Shown: in pieces, positions 8,258-15,806 of the stretch | Layout of the letters: every line of letters begins with the position of its first letter | Position numbering within the stretch: the first letter of the stretch is position 1 | Origin: CAYVQE01 sp964633205 | GTDB lineage: Bacteria > Myxococcota > B64-G9 | Length of the DNA: 16,934 nt | Direction of reading: 5' to 3' | Assembly (NCBI GenBank): GCA_964633205.1 | Contig: CAZWFN010000135.1 | Coordinates: 1 to 16,934, forward strand | Notes under the pieces: generated by a model | Told to the model about the DNA's origin: nothing | The model's database searches: none | The model's input: the letters and a program-made list of their open reading frames with translations, nothing else | Made by a program: the position numbers and the translations under genes

Positions 8258-10207
8258 TCAGTCGCCGAGCTCGATCATCTCCAGCTCTTCGAGAATGTAG
8301 ATCACCCGGTAGACCGCCTTTTCGAAATTGCCGCGATCCGATCCGCCCAGGGTGAGCAGGTCGCGCAGCGAGCGCTGGCCGTCGATCAGGTCCAGCACCC
8401 GCTGCTCGCGGGCCAGCAGCCCCAGCCGGTCCGCGCCCAGGTACGGGTTGCCCAGCCGGTGCGGATTGCGGTCCAGCCGGGTCCGGTAGCGGTTGCGCAG
8501 CATCTCCTCGGGCGTGTAGCGGCGCACGCCTTCGGCCAGCAGGGCGAAGGAGCCGACCTTGAGCGGGATCACCTCACCGGCGTAGGTCTGGCCGCTGAAG
8601 AAACGGTAGGTGCCCACCGTCCAGCTGAACACCTCCAGGATCTTCTCGCGCACCTGCTCGCCCAGCTTCTCGAACAGCTCGTGCGGCTGCAGGATGCCCA
8701 GCCCGATCAGGGTATCGCCCAGCCGGCCGGAAAAGCCCTTCATCACCTGCACCGCCTCGTCGCGCTGCTGCTCGCTGATGACCTGGCCGGCCACCAGGTA
8801 CTCGCCCAGCCGCTCCGAGGTCAGGTTCGACTTGACGAACTCGGGCATGCCCTGGCGCAGGTAGATCTCCTTCTTGACCCCCGGCCGGGTCAACACCAGC
8901 CGTCCGTCCTCGCGGGCGATGGCCAGCCGGTAGAGCAGCTTGGGGAAGCTGACCTCGGCCAGCAGGCCCTGGTAGGAGGCCACCGCGTCGGGGTCCGACT
9001 CCTCGGGGCTGGGCAGCTTGCTCAGCTGCGGCGCCAGCTCGGGCACGTCCTGGATCGACTTCCAGGTGCCGCCCTCGCGCAGCAGCTCGCCCTGCTGGCT
9101 GAGCTGCCCGGTCTGGACGCGCTCGAGCACCTCGCCCATCTCGATCGGGCCGATGGGCTGCTCGCCCGGCTGGCGCAGCCAGTAGCGCGGCGGCTGGGCC
9201 CGGGTGGCCTCGAGCTTGGCGTCGGTCTCGATGCGCCGCTGCCGGTCGCGCTCGAGCCGGTCGGCGAACAGGTGCTTGAGGTAGCCCTCCAGGTGGGTCT
9301 GCGAGATCTTGATGCCGCAGTCGAACAGGTAGTCGTCGATCGCCTCGCGGAACTCGGCGGCCGAGCGAAAGCGCGCCGCCGGATCGCGCTGCAGCGCCCG
9401 CTGCAGGATGTCGATCAGCCCGGCGGGCAGCTCCGGCACCTGCTGGCGGATGTCCGGGATGTTGGCGTCGCGGATGGCGATCAGGATGTCGAGGTCCGAG
9501 CCGTCGACGAACATGCGCTTGGTGGCCAGCATCTCCCACAGGGTGATGCCGGCGGTGAACACGTCGGAGCGCCCATCCAGCGGCTGGCTGCCGTCGACCT
9601 GTTCCGGCGACAGGTAGCCCATCTTGCCCTTCAGCCCGCCGGCCATGGTCTTGGTACCGCGATCGGCCGCCTTGGCGATGCCGAAGTCGGCCACCTTCAC
9701 CTCGCCCTGGTAGGACAGCAGGATGTTGGCCGGGTTGAAGTCGCGGTGGATGATGTTCAGCGGCCGGCCGTCCGGGGCGGCCGCCCGGTGGGCATAGTCG
9801 AGCCCCTTGAGAGCCTCGGAGACGATGAAGCAGGCCAGCTCCTGCGGCAGCCGGGTCTTGGCCTTGCGCAGCCGCGACAGCACGTGGACCAGGTCGATGC
9901 CGTGGACGTACTCCATGGCGATGAAGTAGCGGCCCTCGAGCCGGCCGAGGTCGAAGATCTGCACCACGTTGGCGTGCTGCAGGCTGGCGCAGATCTTGGC
10001 CTCGTCGATCATCATGTCGATGAACTCTTGGTCCTGGGCGAACGAGGGCAGGATGCGCTTGATGACGATGGTCTTCTCGAAGCCGGACACGCCATAGGAC
10101 TTGGCGCGGAAGATCTCGGCCATACCGCCGTAGGCGATGCGATCGACCAGCAGGTACTTGCCGAACCGAGCGGGCAACTCGGTCTCGGCTTGCTGCTCCT
10201 CGGTCAT
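8258..10207 (-). CDS. Serine/threonine protein kinase with GYF-like and DUF4388 domains
   Basis: This 649-residue cytoplasmic protein starts with a Hanks-type kinase domain (about 15-295): glycine loop YGGMAEIF, Lys50, Glu69, catalytic HRDFNPAN (Asp156, Asn161) and DFG at 174-176. All core catalytic residues are present, but Asn replaces the Lys usual in HRDLKPxN. Asn or Ser here is, as I recall, common in myxobacterial kinases. Residues 342-391 resemble a GYF_2 domain (YWLRQPGEQPIGPIEMGEV). Residues about 412-540 match DUF4388, the PatA-N-like region, followed by a helical tail ending EELEMIELGD. There is no transmembrane helix, unlike PASTA kinases. The ATG has GGGAG six bases upstream. The gene sits 25 bp after pyrD and 34 bp before aspS, so it is probably co-transcribed. 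Its substrate is unknown. Confidence 0.92.
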   Translation of the reverse strand: MTEEQQAETELPARFGKYLLVDRIAYGGMAEIFRAKSYGVSGFEKTIVIKRILPSFAQDQEFIDMMIDEAKICASLQHANVVQIFDLGRLEGRYFIAMEYVHGIDLVHVLSRLRKAKTRLPQELACFIVSEALKGLDYAHRAAAPDGRPLNIIHRDFNPANILLSYQGEVKVADFGIAKAADRGTKTMAGGLKGKMGYLSPEQVDGSQPLDGRSDVFTAGITLWEMLATKRMFVDGSDLDILIAIRDANIPDIRQQVPELPAGLIDILQRALQRDPAARFRSAAEFREAIDDYLFDCGIKISQTHLEGYLKHLFADRLERDRQRRIETDAKLEATRAQPPRYWLRQPGEQPIGPIEMGEVLERVQTGQLSQQGELLREGGTWKSIQDVPELAPQLSKLPSPEESDPDAVASYQGLLAEVSFPKLLYRLAIAREDGRLVLTRPGVKKEIYLRQGMPEFVKSNLTSERLGEYLVAGQVISEQQRDEAVQVMKGFSGRLGDTLIGLGILQPHELFEKLGEQVREKILEVFSWTVGTYRFFSGQTYAGEVIPLKVGSFALLAEGVRRYTPEEMLRNRYRTRLDRNPHRLGNPYLGADRLGLLAREQRVLDLIDGQRSLRDLLTLGGSDRGNFEKAVYRVIYILEELEMIELGD

Positions 10208-10232
10208 CGTGCGCTCCCGTGCTTGGCCGCGC

Positions 10233-11150
10233 TCAAGCCCGCACCGTGCCCGTCAGCTCCGCGCAGCCGCCACAGCCGGACTGTGCCACGAAATCCGTCA
10301 GCCCCTCAAGGATCTTGTTGGCCGTGCGGGGATCGCGGAAGGTGGCCGAGCCCACCTGCACCGCGCTGGCGCCGGCGCGGATGTGCTCCAGCGCGTCGCG
10401 CCAATCGACGATGCCGCCGCAGCCGACGATCGGCAGCTCGACCGCGCGGGCCACCTCGAACACCGCCCGCACCGCCACCGGCCGGATGGCCGGGCCGGAC
10501 AGGCCGCCGATGGTGTTGCCCAGCAAGGGCCGGCCGTCGATGGGGTCGATGGCCATGGCCCGCAGCGTGTTGATCAGCACCAGCCCGTCGACCCCGGCGG
10601 CGGCCACCGCCCGGGCCACCGCCACCAGGTCGGTGACGTTGGGCGACAGCTTGACCAGCAGCGGCAGCTCGCAGGCGGCGCGCACCGCCCGGGCCACCGC
10701 GGCCGCCGCGGCCGGATCGGCGCCGAAGGCGATGCCGCCGGCGGCCACGTTGGGACACGAGATGTTGACCTCCAGCGCGTCCACGCCCTCGGCGGCGCCC
10801 AACCGCTCGGCCAGCGCGGCGTACTGCTCGACCGAGTCGCCCAGGATGTTGACCACCACCGCCGGCCCGGCCCGGCGCAACCAGGGCAGCTTGTCGGCCA
10901 GAAAACCCTCCAGACCGGGGTTTTGCAGCCCCACCGCGTTGATCATGCCGCAGGGGGTCTCGGCGGTGCGCGGCGCCGGGTTGCCGGCCCGCGGCTCGAG
11001 CGAGATGCCCTTGGTGACGATGGCGCCCAGCGCCGCCGTGTCCATCAGCCCGGCGTACTCGCTGCCGAAGCCGAAGGTGCCCGAGGCCACCAGCACCGGG
11101 TTGGCCAGCCGCAGCCGTCCCAGCCGCACCGCCATGTCCGGCCCGCTCAT
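10233..11150 (-). CDS. pyrD: Dihydroorotate dehydrogenase B (NAD+), catalytic subunit
   Basis: This 305-residue class 1B enzyme oxidises dihydroorotate to orotate with FMN, the fourth step of pyrimidine synthesis. Electrons pass through PyrK to NAD. Visible motifs are NPVLVASGTFGFG near the N-terminus, the substrate loop NAVGLQNPG (71-79), NISCPN with the catalytic Cys132 typical of class 1, and the FMN-phosphate motifs GGLSGPAI (215-222) and GCGGI (243-247). The ATG overlaps the pyrK stop as ATGA, and GGAGG lies seven bases upstream inside pyrK, so the two are translationally coupled. The C-terminus contains GCGGC; this replaces an ordinary helix end in relatives, and I see no reason to call it a redox motif. 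Confidence 0.96.
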   Translation of the reverse strand: MSGPDMAVRLGRLRLANPVLVASGTFGFGSEYAGLMDTAALGAIVTKGISLEPRAGNPAPRTAETPCGMINAVGLQNPGLEGFLADKLPWLRRAGPAVVVNILGDSVEQYAALAERLGAAEGVDALEVNISCPNVAAGGIAFGADPAAAAAVARAVRAACELPLLVKLSPNVTDLVAVARAVAAAGVDGLVLINTLRAMAIDPIDGRPLLGNTIGGLSGPAIRPVAVRAVFEVARAVELPIVGCGGIVDWRDALEHIRAGASAVQVGSATFRDPRTANKILEGLTDFVAQSGCGGCAELTGTVRA

Positions 11151-11926
11151 TCGAACACCTCCGCCGCGTCGAACACCGGCCCCTCCGCACAGACCCGCTG
11201 CGGCCGGCCGGCCACCTCCAGCGTACAGCCCATGCAGGCGCCGGTGCCGCAGGCCATGCGGTTCTCCAGCGAGACCTGGGCCGGCACCCCGGCCGCGGCG
11301 CACAGCCCGGCCACCGCCGCCAGCATCGGCCGCGGCCCACAGGCGCACACCGCCGCCGGCCGCGGCCCGGCCGCCTGCAGCCGCGGCGCCAGCAGCTCGG
11401 TCACCGGCCCCGGGTGGCCGCGGCTGCCGTCGTCGGTGGCCAGCTCGACCGGGCAACCGGGATCGAGCGGCACCAGCGCCCCGGCGTCGGCCGCGCCGTA
11501 CAGCAGCCGGCAGTCAGCGCCGGCGGCCAGCCTGCGCTCGGCCAAGAACAGCAGCGGCGCCACCCCGATGCCGCCGCCGACCAGCAGCAGCGGCCCGGGC
11601 CCGGCGGGCGGGTCGAAGCCGCGGCCCAGCGGGCCCAGCAGCCGCACCCGGCGACCCGGCCGCCAGCCGCCCATGGTGCGGGTGCCCCGGCCCACCTGGG
11701 CCACCAGCAGCTCCAGCCGGCCGGCCGGCCCGGCGCGGTGGATCGACAGCGGCCGGTTGAGGAAGGGATCCAGCCGCTCAGGCTCCAGCGGGCCGAGCAT
11801 GACGAACTGGCCCGGCCGGGCCGCGGCCACCAGCGCCGGGGCATCCAGCACCAGCCGCAGCGTGGCCCGCGCCACCGGCTCGGCCGCCAGCAGCGAGGTC
11901 TCGGCGCATACCATCTCGTCGGCCAC
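11147..11926 (-). CDS. pyrK: Dihydroorotate dehydrogenase B, electron transfer subunit
   Basis: This 259-residue iron-sulfur flavoprotein carries electrons from PyrD's FMN to NAD. The FAD site RPLSI is at 58-62. The nucleotide-binding GGGIGVAPL is at 117-125. The [2Fe-2S] ligands are Cys226, 231, 234 and 246 in SLENRMACGTGACMGC and RVCAEGPVF. I chose the GTG at 11926 because GGGAGG lies six bases before it and it begins 16 bp after the rimI stop. An ATG at 11962 would overlap rimI, and an ATG at 11914 is too far from the ribosome binding site. It overlaps pyrD by four bases. The frame runs open far upstream through rimI and the chaperone gene, which is a codon-bias artefact. Confidence 0.95.
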   Translation of the reverse strand: MADEMVCAETSLLAAEPVARATLRLVLDAPALVAAARPGQFVMLGPLEPERLDPFLNRPLSIHRAGPAGRLELLVAQVGRGTRTMGGWRPGRRVRLLGPLGRGFDPPAGPGPLLLVGGGIGVAPLLFLAERRLAAGADCRLLYGAADAGALVPLDPGCPVELATDDGSRGHPGPVTELLAPRLQAAGPRPAAVCACGPRPMLAAVAGLCAAAGVPAQVSLENRMACGTGACMGCTLEVAGRPQRVCAEGPVFDAAEVFE

Positions 11927-11932
11927 CAGCCA

Positions 11933-11938
11933 CCTCCC
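11933..11938 (-). promoter_or_regulatory. Shine-Dalgarno choosing the GTG start of pyrK
   Basis: GGGAGG lies six bases before the GTG at 11926 and directly after the rimI stop codon. It decides between three in-frame candidates (11962, 11926 and 11914). Confidence 0.75.
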
Positions 11939-11942
11939 GGGC

Positions 11943-12446
11943 TCAGCCCGCCTCCAGCTCATCCGCCGGCGCCACCCGCTTGAGCAGCACCAGGGCGTCC
12001 TCGCCGTTGCGGTAGTATGCGCGGCGCTCGCCCACCTGCTCGAAGCCGGCCGCGGCGTAGAACGCTTGCGCGATCCGGTTGGAACGGCGCACCTCCAGCC
12101 CGGCGCGACCGCCGCCGCGGCGGGCGAACTCGGCCAGCGCATCGTCCAGCAGCCGCCGGCCCAGGCCCTGCCGGCGCAGCCGCGGCCAGACCGCCATCTT
12201 GAGCAGGTGCATGTCACCGGCCAGCAGCCAGCTGATCTGGTAGGCCTGCACCGCGGCCACGCCGCCGCCGGCCGCCGGCGGGCCCAGCAGCCGGAACCAG
12301 GACCAGGGGTGGCGCAGCTCGGTATCGAAGGCCGCCGCCGGCCAGGGATCGTCGAAGACCGCTCGCTCCAGCGCCAGCACCTCGTCCAGCCGGCCGCCTG
12401 CGGCCGAGACGATCGACGGCGCGACCGGCGGCGCCTCACAGGCCAT
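11943..12446 (-). CDS. rimI: Ribosomal protein S18-alanine N-acetyltransferase-like GNAT protein
   Basis: This 167-residue GNAT acetyltransferase is of the RimI type, which acetylates the N-terminus of ribosomal protein S18 using acetyl-CoA. Visible are an N-terminal LDEVLALERAVFDDPWP, the acetyl-CoA motif A MAVWPRLRRQGLGRRLL (84-100), and the RimI-like LEVRRSNRIAQAFY, GFEQVGERRAYYRNGEDALVL. The length is close to the RimI norm of about 150. The ATG overlaps the chaperone gene by 11 bases, which suggests translational coupling. A run of eight G sits immediately upstream and may serve as its ribosome binding site. RimI and related RimJ/N-acetyltransferases are hard to separate by eye, but the RSN and YY...EDAL motifs favour RimI. 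Confidence 0.88.
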   Translation of the reverse strand: MACEAPPVAPSIVSAAGGRLDEVLALERAVFDDPWPAAAFDTELRHPWSWFRLLGPPAAGGGVAAVQAYQISWLLAGDMHLLKMAVWPRLRRQGLGRRLLDDALAEFARRGGGRAGLEVRRSNRIAQAFYAAAGFEQVGERRAYYRNGEDALVLLKRVAPADELEAG

Positions 12447-13098
12447 CGCCCCCCCCGGTCAGGTCGACCAGCACCTTGACCTCGCTGCGCTTGCCCAGCT
12501 CGCTGATCCAGCGGGCCAGCTCGCGCTGGCGTTGGCGCTGCTCCAGGCGCAGGCGGATGGCCGCGGCCACCTGCTCCAGCGGGGCGCCGCCGAAGTCGAG
12601 CCGGTGCTGGCGGTAGTAACGGGCCACGTCGGCTTGCTCGACGGCCGGCATCACCCGCAGCTTGCGTTCCTTGAGCCGCTCGATGCGCAGGTGGCGCACC
12701 AGGGCCTCGACCACGTCGCGTTCGCTCAGATCGTGGGCCAGCAGGAAGCGGGTGTAGGCCTCGGCGTCGGCGAAGCTGCGCCGGAAGCCCGCCAGCAATC
12801 GGCCGCGTTCCTCGTCGCCCACCGGCGGCAGGCCCACCCGGCGGGCCTCGTCGAGCAGGATGCGCTGGTTGATCAGCATCTCCAGCACCTTTTTCATCAA
12901 GGCCGGGGTGACCCGATGGCGCAGCCCGGCCTGGCCCCGGCGCTGGACCAGCACCAGCACCGCCTCCTCCCAGACCTCGCTGCGGGTGATGACGTGGCGG
13001 TTGACCACCGCCACCACCTCGTCGACCAGGCGCTCCTGGCCCGCTGCGGCCGGAGCCGCCGCGGTCAGCGCCACCCAGGCGGTCAACAAGGCGTACAC
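12436..13098 (-). CDS. SurA N-terminal-like periplasmic chaperone lacking a PPIase domain
   Basis: This 220-residue protein begins with a hydrophobic signal peptide (about 1-20, ending APAAAG). It continues with a SurA/PpiC-type N-terminal region: VDEVVAVVNRHVITRSEVWEEA, then MLINQRILLDEARRVGLPP, and a long Arg/Leu/Glu-rich helical part ending VLVDL. SurA-family proteins fold outer-membrane proteins in the periplasm. The parvulin domain that normally follows is absent, so this would be a chaperone-only form. It starts at GTG with GGAGG six bases upstream, 20 bp after engB. Its 3' end overlaps rimI. The sequence is intact, with no sign of a frameshift that removed a parvulin domain; the next gene reads cleanly as rimI. 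Confidence 0.82.
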   Translation of the reverse strand: MYALLTAWVALTAAAPAAAGQERLVDEVVAVVNRHVITRSEVWEEAVLVLVQRRGQAGLRHRVTPALMKKVLEMLINQRILLDEARRVGLPPVGDEERGRLLAGFRRSFADAEAYTRFLLAHDLSERDVVEALVRHLRIERLKERKLRVMPAVEQADVARYYRQHRLDFGGAPLEQVAAAIRLRLEQRQRQRELARWISELGKRSEVKVLVDLTGGGDGL

Positions 13099-13118
13099 AC
13101 ACCACCTCCGCCCGGAGC

Positions 13119-13715
13119 TTAGCCGAGCGGCGGGCCGGCCTCAAGCCGGGACTCGACCCAGTCCAGCAGCGCCTGGCGGCCCAGCCGCTCGGGGGCCGAG
13201 AAGGCCAGCCCGGGCTCGGCCGGGCCCAGCGCGGCATTCAAGCCGGCGCAGGCGCGCGCCAGCGCGGCCCGCTTGAGCTTGTCGGCCTTGGTCCACACCG
13301 CCCGCCAGGCCAGGCCGTGGCGGCCCAGCATGGCCACCAGCGCGCGGTCCAGCTCGTCGGGCCGGCGGCGGACGTCGAACAGCGCGATCACCCCGGCGAT
13401 GGGCCGGCCGCCGCCGAGGTAGGCCTCGACCAGCCGCTGCCAGCCGGCCCGGTCGGCCTCGGGACCGCGGGCGTAGCCGTAGCCGGGCAGGTCGGCCAGC
13501 ACGAAGCGCTGCTCGATATCGAACAGCACCACCGCCCGGGTCTTGCCCGGCTGGGCCGACACCCGCGCCAGCTTGCGCCGGCCCATCAGGGTGTTGATCA
13601 GGGTCGACTTGCCGGCGTTGGAGCGGCCGACCACCGCGATCTCGGCCCGGCCCGGTGGCGGCAGGGCCCCGGGGTGGGGGGCGACTGTGATCAGCTCGGC
13701 CTGGAAGGTGCGCAT
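13119..13715 (-). CDS. engB: Ribosome biogenesis GTP-binding protein EngB/YsxC/YihA
   Basis: This 198-residue TRAFAC-class GTPase is needed for late assembly of the 50S subunit in relatives. All nucleotide-binding motifs are visible: the P-loop GRSNAGKST (30-38), the G2 region with PGKTR (56-60), the G3 motif DLPGYGYA (75-82), the G4 motif TKADKL (142-147) and the G5 motif FSA (172-174). Length and motif spacing are normal for the family. The ATG has GGGAG eight bases upstream. It is the first housekeeping gene of the minus-strand cluster. It lies 42 bp after the stop of the Cys-rich lipoprotein gene, with no terminator seen between them, so read-through from that gene is possible. Confidence 0.97.
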   Translation of the reverse strand: MRTFQAELITVAPHPGALPPPGRAEIAVVGRSNAGKSTLINTLMGRRKLARVSAQPGKTRAVVLFDIEQRFVLADLPGYGYARGPEADRAGWQRLVEAYLGGGRPIAGVIALFDVRRRPDELDRALVAMLGRHGLAWRAVWTKADKLKRAALARACAGLNAALGPAEPGLAFSAPERLGRQALLDWVESRLEAGPPLG

Positions 13716-13757
13716 GTGGGGTGCTCCCGGTGCCGGGGCCGGCGCTGGTGGCCCGAA

Positions 13758-15053
13758 TCAGTGGACGTACTGGCAGTGGCCCAGGCTGATGGCGACCGGG
13801 CCGATGTCGACCGCGCTGGTGTGGCAGCTCTGCCCGTCCGGACAGTCCTCGTCCGTCGCACAGAGCCGCGCGTCACCTCCCGGGCAACCACCCGACGTGC
13901 ACGTCGCCACCATCTGCATGTGGTCCAGGCAGCAGGCGTGGTCTTCCGGGCAGTCGGTGGCGTCGTCGCAGTCGAGCAGCACCCCGTGCGGGCAGCCGCT
14001 GGCATCGTCGCGGCCGACGCAGCGGGCCTGGTCGATCGAGCGGCAGCATTGCTCCAGGCCGCTGCAGATCGTATCGTCCATACCGCAGGCGATTTGGCGC
14101 TGGTTGTCCTCGTCCAGGGCGACGCAGTTGCCGCGGGCGCAGATCTGGCCCGCAACGCATTCGTTACCGCAGCCGCCGCAGTGGTCGAGATCGATCCAGG
14201 GATGCGTCTCGCAGCCGTCCTCGGCCGCGGGCGGGGTGCACGAGGTCCAGCCGGCGTAACAGCTCCCGTGGTAGCAGGTCCCGCCGTCGCAGCTGATTTC
14301 TTGGGCGTGGCCGAGCAGCTGGGAGCAGTCGCGACCGCAGCCGCCGCAGTGGGCCAGGCTATGGGCGGCGTCGACGCATTGGTCTGCGCAGCAGATCAGT
14401 CCATCGGGGCAGGGCCCGCCCAACCCGCCGCACCGGCACTGGCCTTCGATGCACTCCTCGTCGTCCTCGCAGCGGCCGCTGCAGGGATCGCCCTCGCAGA
14501 CCCCGCCGGCGCAGCCGCCGGGGCAGTCCTGGTAGCTGGGCGGGTAGTCGCATTCGCCGTCGCTGCACTCCCCCCGGGCCGGGTACTGCACCCGGGTATC
14601 GCCCTCGCAGGTAGCGGCCGGCGGCTCGTCGCAGGCCGCCCCGCAGCTGCCGCAGTGGGCCGGGTTCGCACTCAAATCCACGCAGGACTCGGCGCAGCAG
14701 GTCAGGCCCGGCGCGCAGGCGGGTTGGCCGCCGCAGCGGCAGTCACCGCCGGTGCAGTCCTCGCCCGGGTCGCACTCCTTGTAACAGGCGCCGCAGTGCG
14801 CCGGATCCGAATCCAGGTCGACGCAGTCGCCGTCGCAGTTGGTCTCGCCCAGGCCGCAGTTGTCGGGCAGCGTGCAGCTGCCGCCCGGCTCGGCCGGTAC
14901 ACAGCGGCCTTCCAGGCAGACGCATTCGCCGCGGGCCTTGCAGTCGTCGTCCGCCTCGCACTCGTCGCCGCTTTCGAGCCCGGGTGAGAACGCACAGCCC
15001 GCAGCGGCCAGCACCAGCCCCAGCAAGAGTCGCTTCGCGTGGCTCGCCAACAT
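13758..15053 (-). CDS. Cys-rich STIG1-like repeat lipoprotein
   Basis: This 431-residue predicted lipoprotein has a lipobox AAGC (Cys20) after a basic, Leu-rich signal. The mature protein is packed with cysteines. Its core is four spaced copies of a CVDxxxxxxHCGxCxxxC unit, for example DLDSDPAHCGACYKEC, DLSANPAHCGSCGAAC and IDLDHCGGCGNEC. These resemble the STIG1-like disulfide repeats found in many myxobacterial surface proteins. The N-terminus (CEADDDCKARGECVCLEGRC) shares the CxxDxxC style of the NHL lipoproteins. The C-terminal quarter has further CC and CxxDxDC motifs (CATDEDCPDGQSC). It must fold outside the cytoplasm with many disulfides. I chose the ATG at 15053, with GGGAGG five bases upstream; the GTG at 15059 falls inside that site. 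The function is unknown. Confidence 0.88.
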   Translation of the reverse strand: MLASHAKRLLLGLVLAAAGCAFSPGLESGDECEADDDCKARGECVCLEGRCVPAEPGGSCTLPDNCGLGETNCDGDCVDLDSDPAHCGACYKECDPGEDCTGGDCRCGGQPACAPGLTCCAESCVDLSANPAHCGSCGAACDEPPAATCEGDTRVQYPARGECSDGECDYPPSYQDCPGGCAGGVCEGDPCSGRCEDDEECIEGQCRCGGLGGPCPDGLICCADQCVDAAHSLAHCGGCGRDCSQLLGHAQEISCDGGTCYHGSCYAGWTSCTPPAAEDGCETHPWIDLDHCGGCGNECVAGQICARGNCVALDEDNQRQIACGMDDTICSGLEQCCRSIDQARCVGRDDASGCPHGVLLDCDDATDCPEDHACCLDHMQMVATCTSGGCPGGDARLCATDEDCPDGQSCHTSAVDIGPVAISLGHCQYVH

Positions 15054-15058
15054 GGTCA

Positions 15059-15064
15059 CCTCCC
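15059..15064 (-). promoter_or_regulatory. Shine-Dalgarno of the Cys-rich lipoprotein
   Basis: GGGAGG, within GGGAGGTGA, lies five bases before the ATG at 15053. It overlaps the alternative in-frame GTG at 15059, which makes that start unlikely. Confidence 0.75.
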
Positions 15065-15149
15065 GCCGCCGGTCACGCGGCGCACCCCTTCAGTCTACAC
15101 CGAATCGGGCGGCGCACGGGTGTGCGGCAGTTCACGCGCCCCAAGCCGC

Positions 15150-15638
15150 TCAGCGGCCCTCGGCTGCGGCTTCTGCGGCCTCGTCGGGCTCGGCCCCGTG
15201 GGCCACCGCCGGCCACATGCGATCGTAGTCGAAGGGCTGCAGGGTGGGGGCGGTGTCGGTGTGGCAGGCGCGGCAGGTCTCGGCGTCGGGCTCGGTCAGG
15301 CCCACAAGCCGGCTGAGCACCGGGTCCTTCATCACGTAGCGGTGGGAGTAATGGCGCCCCGGGCCGTGGCAGGCCTCGCACTGCACCCCGGACTTGTCGA
15401 GCAGGTCGACGCCGTGGCACTGCACGCAGCGCGGGTCAGCGGCCCGCTCGCCCTGCAGCGAATGGTGGGCCCGGGCGTGGGGCCCGTCGGCCCAGGCGGC
15501 CAGGGCGCTGGGGTGGCACTCGCCGCAGCGCCGCACGCCGACCATCTCGGCCGGATCGGTGCCGGCCGCATCGGCCAGCGCCACCGCCGCGGCCGCCAGC
15601 CCGGCCAGGCCCACCATCGCCGCCAGCCACCGTCTCAA
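15150..15638 (-). CDS. Exported tetrahaem c-type cytochrome (cytochrome c554-like)
   Basis: This 162-residue protein has a Sec signal peptide (RRWLAAMVGLAGLAAAAVALA) and four CxxCH haem-binding motifs: CGECH 38-42, CVQCH 71-75, CEACH 87-91 and CRACH 122-126. The phrases CHPSALAAWADGPHARAH and GVQCEACHGPG are typical of the multihaem cytochrome c554 family. It should be a periplasmic electron carrier. The partner is not in this window; no oxidase, reductase or cytochrome maturation gene is nearby. The last 20 residues are Ala/Glu-rich. The start is TTG, with GGAGG seven bases upstream and a good promoter just before it. The Cys-rich lipoprotein gene begins 96 bp downstream; whether it is co-transcribed is unclear. 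Confidence 0.9.
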   Translation of the reverse strand: MRRWLAAMVGLAGLAAAAVALADAAGTDPAEMVGVRRCGECHPSALAAWADGPHARAHHSLQGERAADPRCVQCHGVDLLDKSGVQCEACHGPGRHYSHRYVMKDPVLSRLVGLTEPDAETCRACHTDTAPTLQPFDYDRMWPAVAHGAEPDEAAEAAAEGR

Positions 15639-15645
15639 GTCGCAA

Positions 15646-15650
15646 CCTCC
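15646..15650 (-). promoter_or_regulatory. Shine-Dalgarno supporting the TTG start of the cytochrome
   Basis: GGAGG lies seven bases before TTG at 15638. No ATG or GTG is available upstream of the signal peptide at a suitable distance; the first internal ATG would cut the signal peptide. Confidence 0.75.
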
Positions 15651-15674
15651 GCTCGGACCGAGAATTCGCCGCCC

Positions 15675-15702
15675 ATTATGACCGCCCCCACCCGCGTGTC
15701 AA
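15675..15702 (-). promoter_or_regulatory. Sigma70-like promoter of the cytochrome gene
   Basis: A perfect TTGACA (15697-15702) and CATAAT (15675-15680; five of six match) are separated by 16 bp on the minus strand. Transcription would start near 15668, about 30 bases before the TTG start. This is the best promoter match in the window. The rest of the 168-bp divergent gap shows no clear plus-strand promoter for the transporter gene. Confidence 0.6.
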
Positions 15703-15806
15703 GCCACAGCACCGTCCACCCCAACCCAATTGCCCTTGCGCCTGCGCTTGCGGTGGGATACACACCCGGGCGGGGACCGAGGAGGCCCGGCCAGCTGGTT
15801 CTGCAC

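Noticed and set aside
10233..10292. GCGGC near the PyrD C-terminus as a redox or metal motif
   Set aside because: It falls where relatives have an ordinary C-terminal helix followed by a similar AELxG ending, so the cysteines are probably incidental.
11147..13237. A single 696-residue minus-strand frame that could look like a fusion protein
   Set aside because: Only the last 259 residues (PyrK) are meaningful. The upstream part overlaps rimI and the chaperone gene out of their frames.
15111..15128. GC-rich hairpin after the cytochrome stop as a terminator
   Set aside because: The stem is imperfect and there is no T-run on the minus strand, so I could not support it as a terminator.
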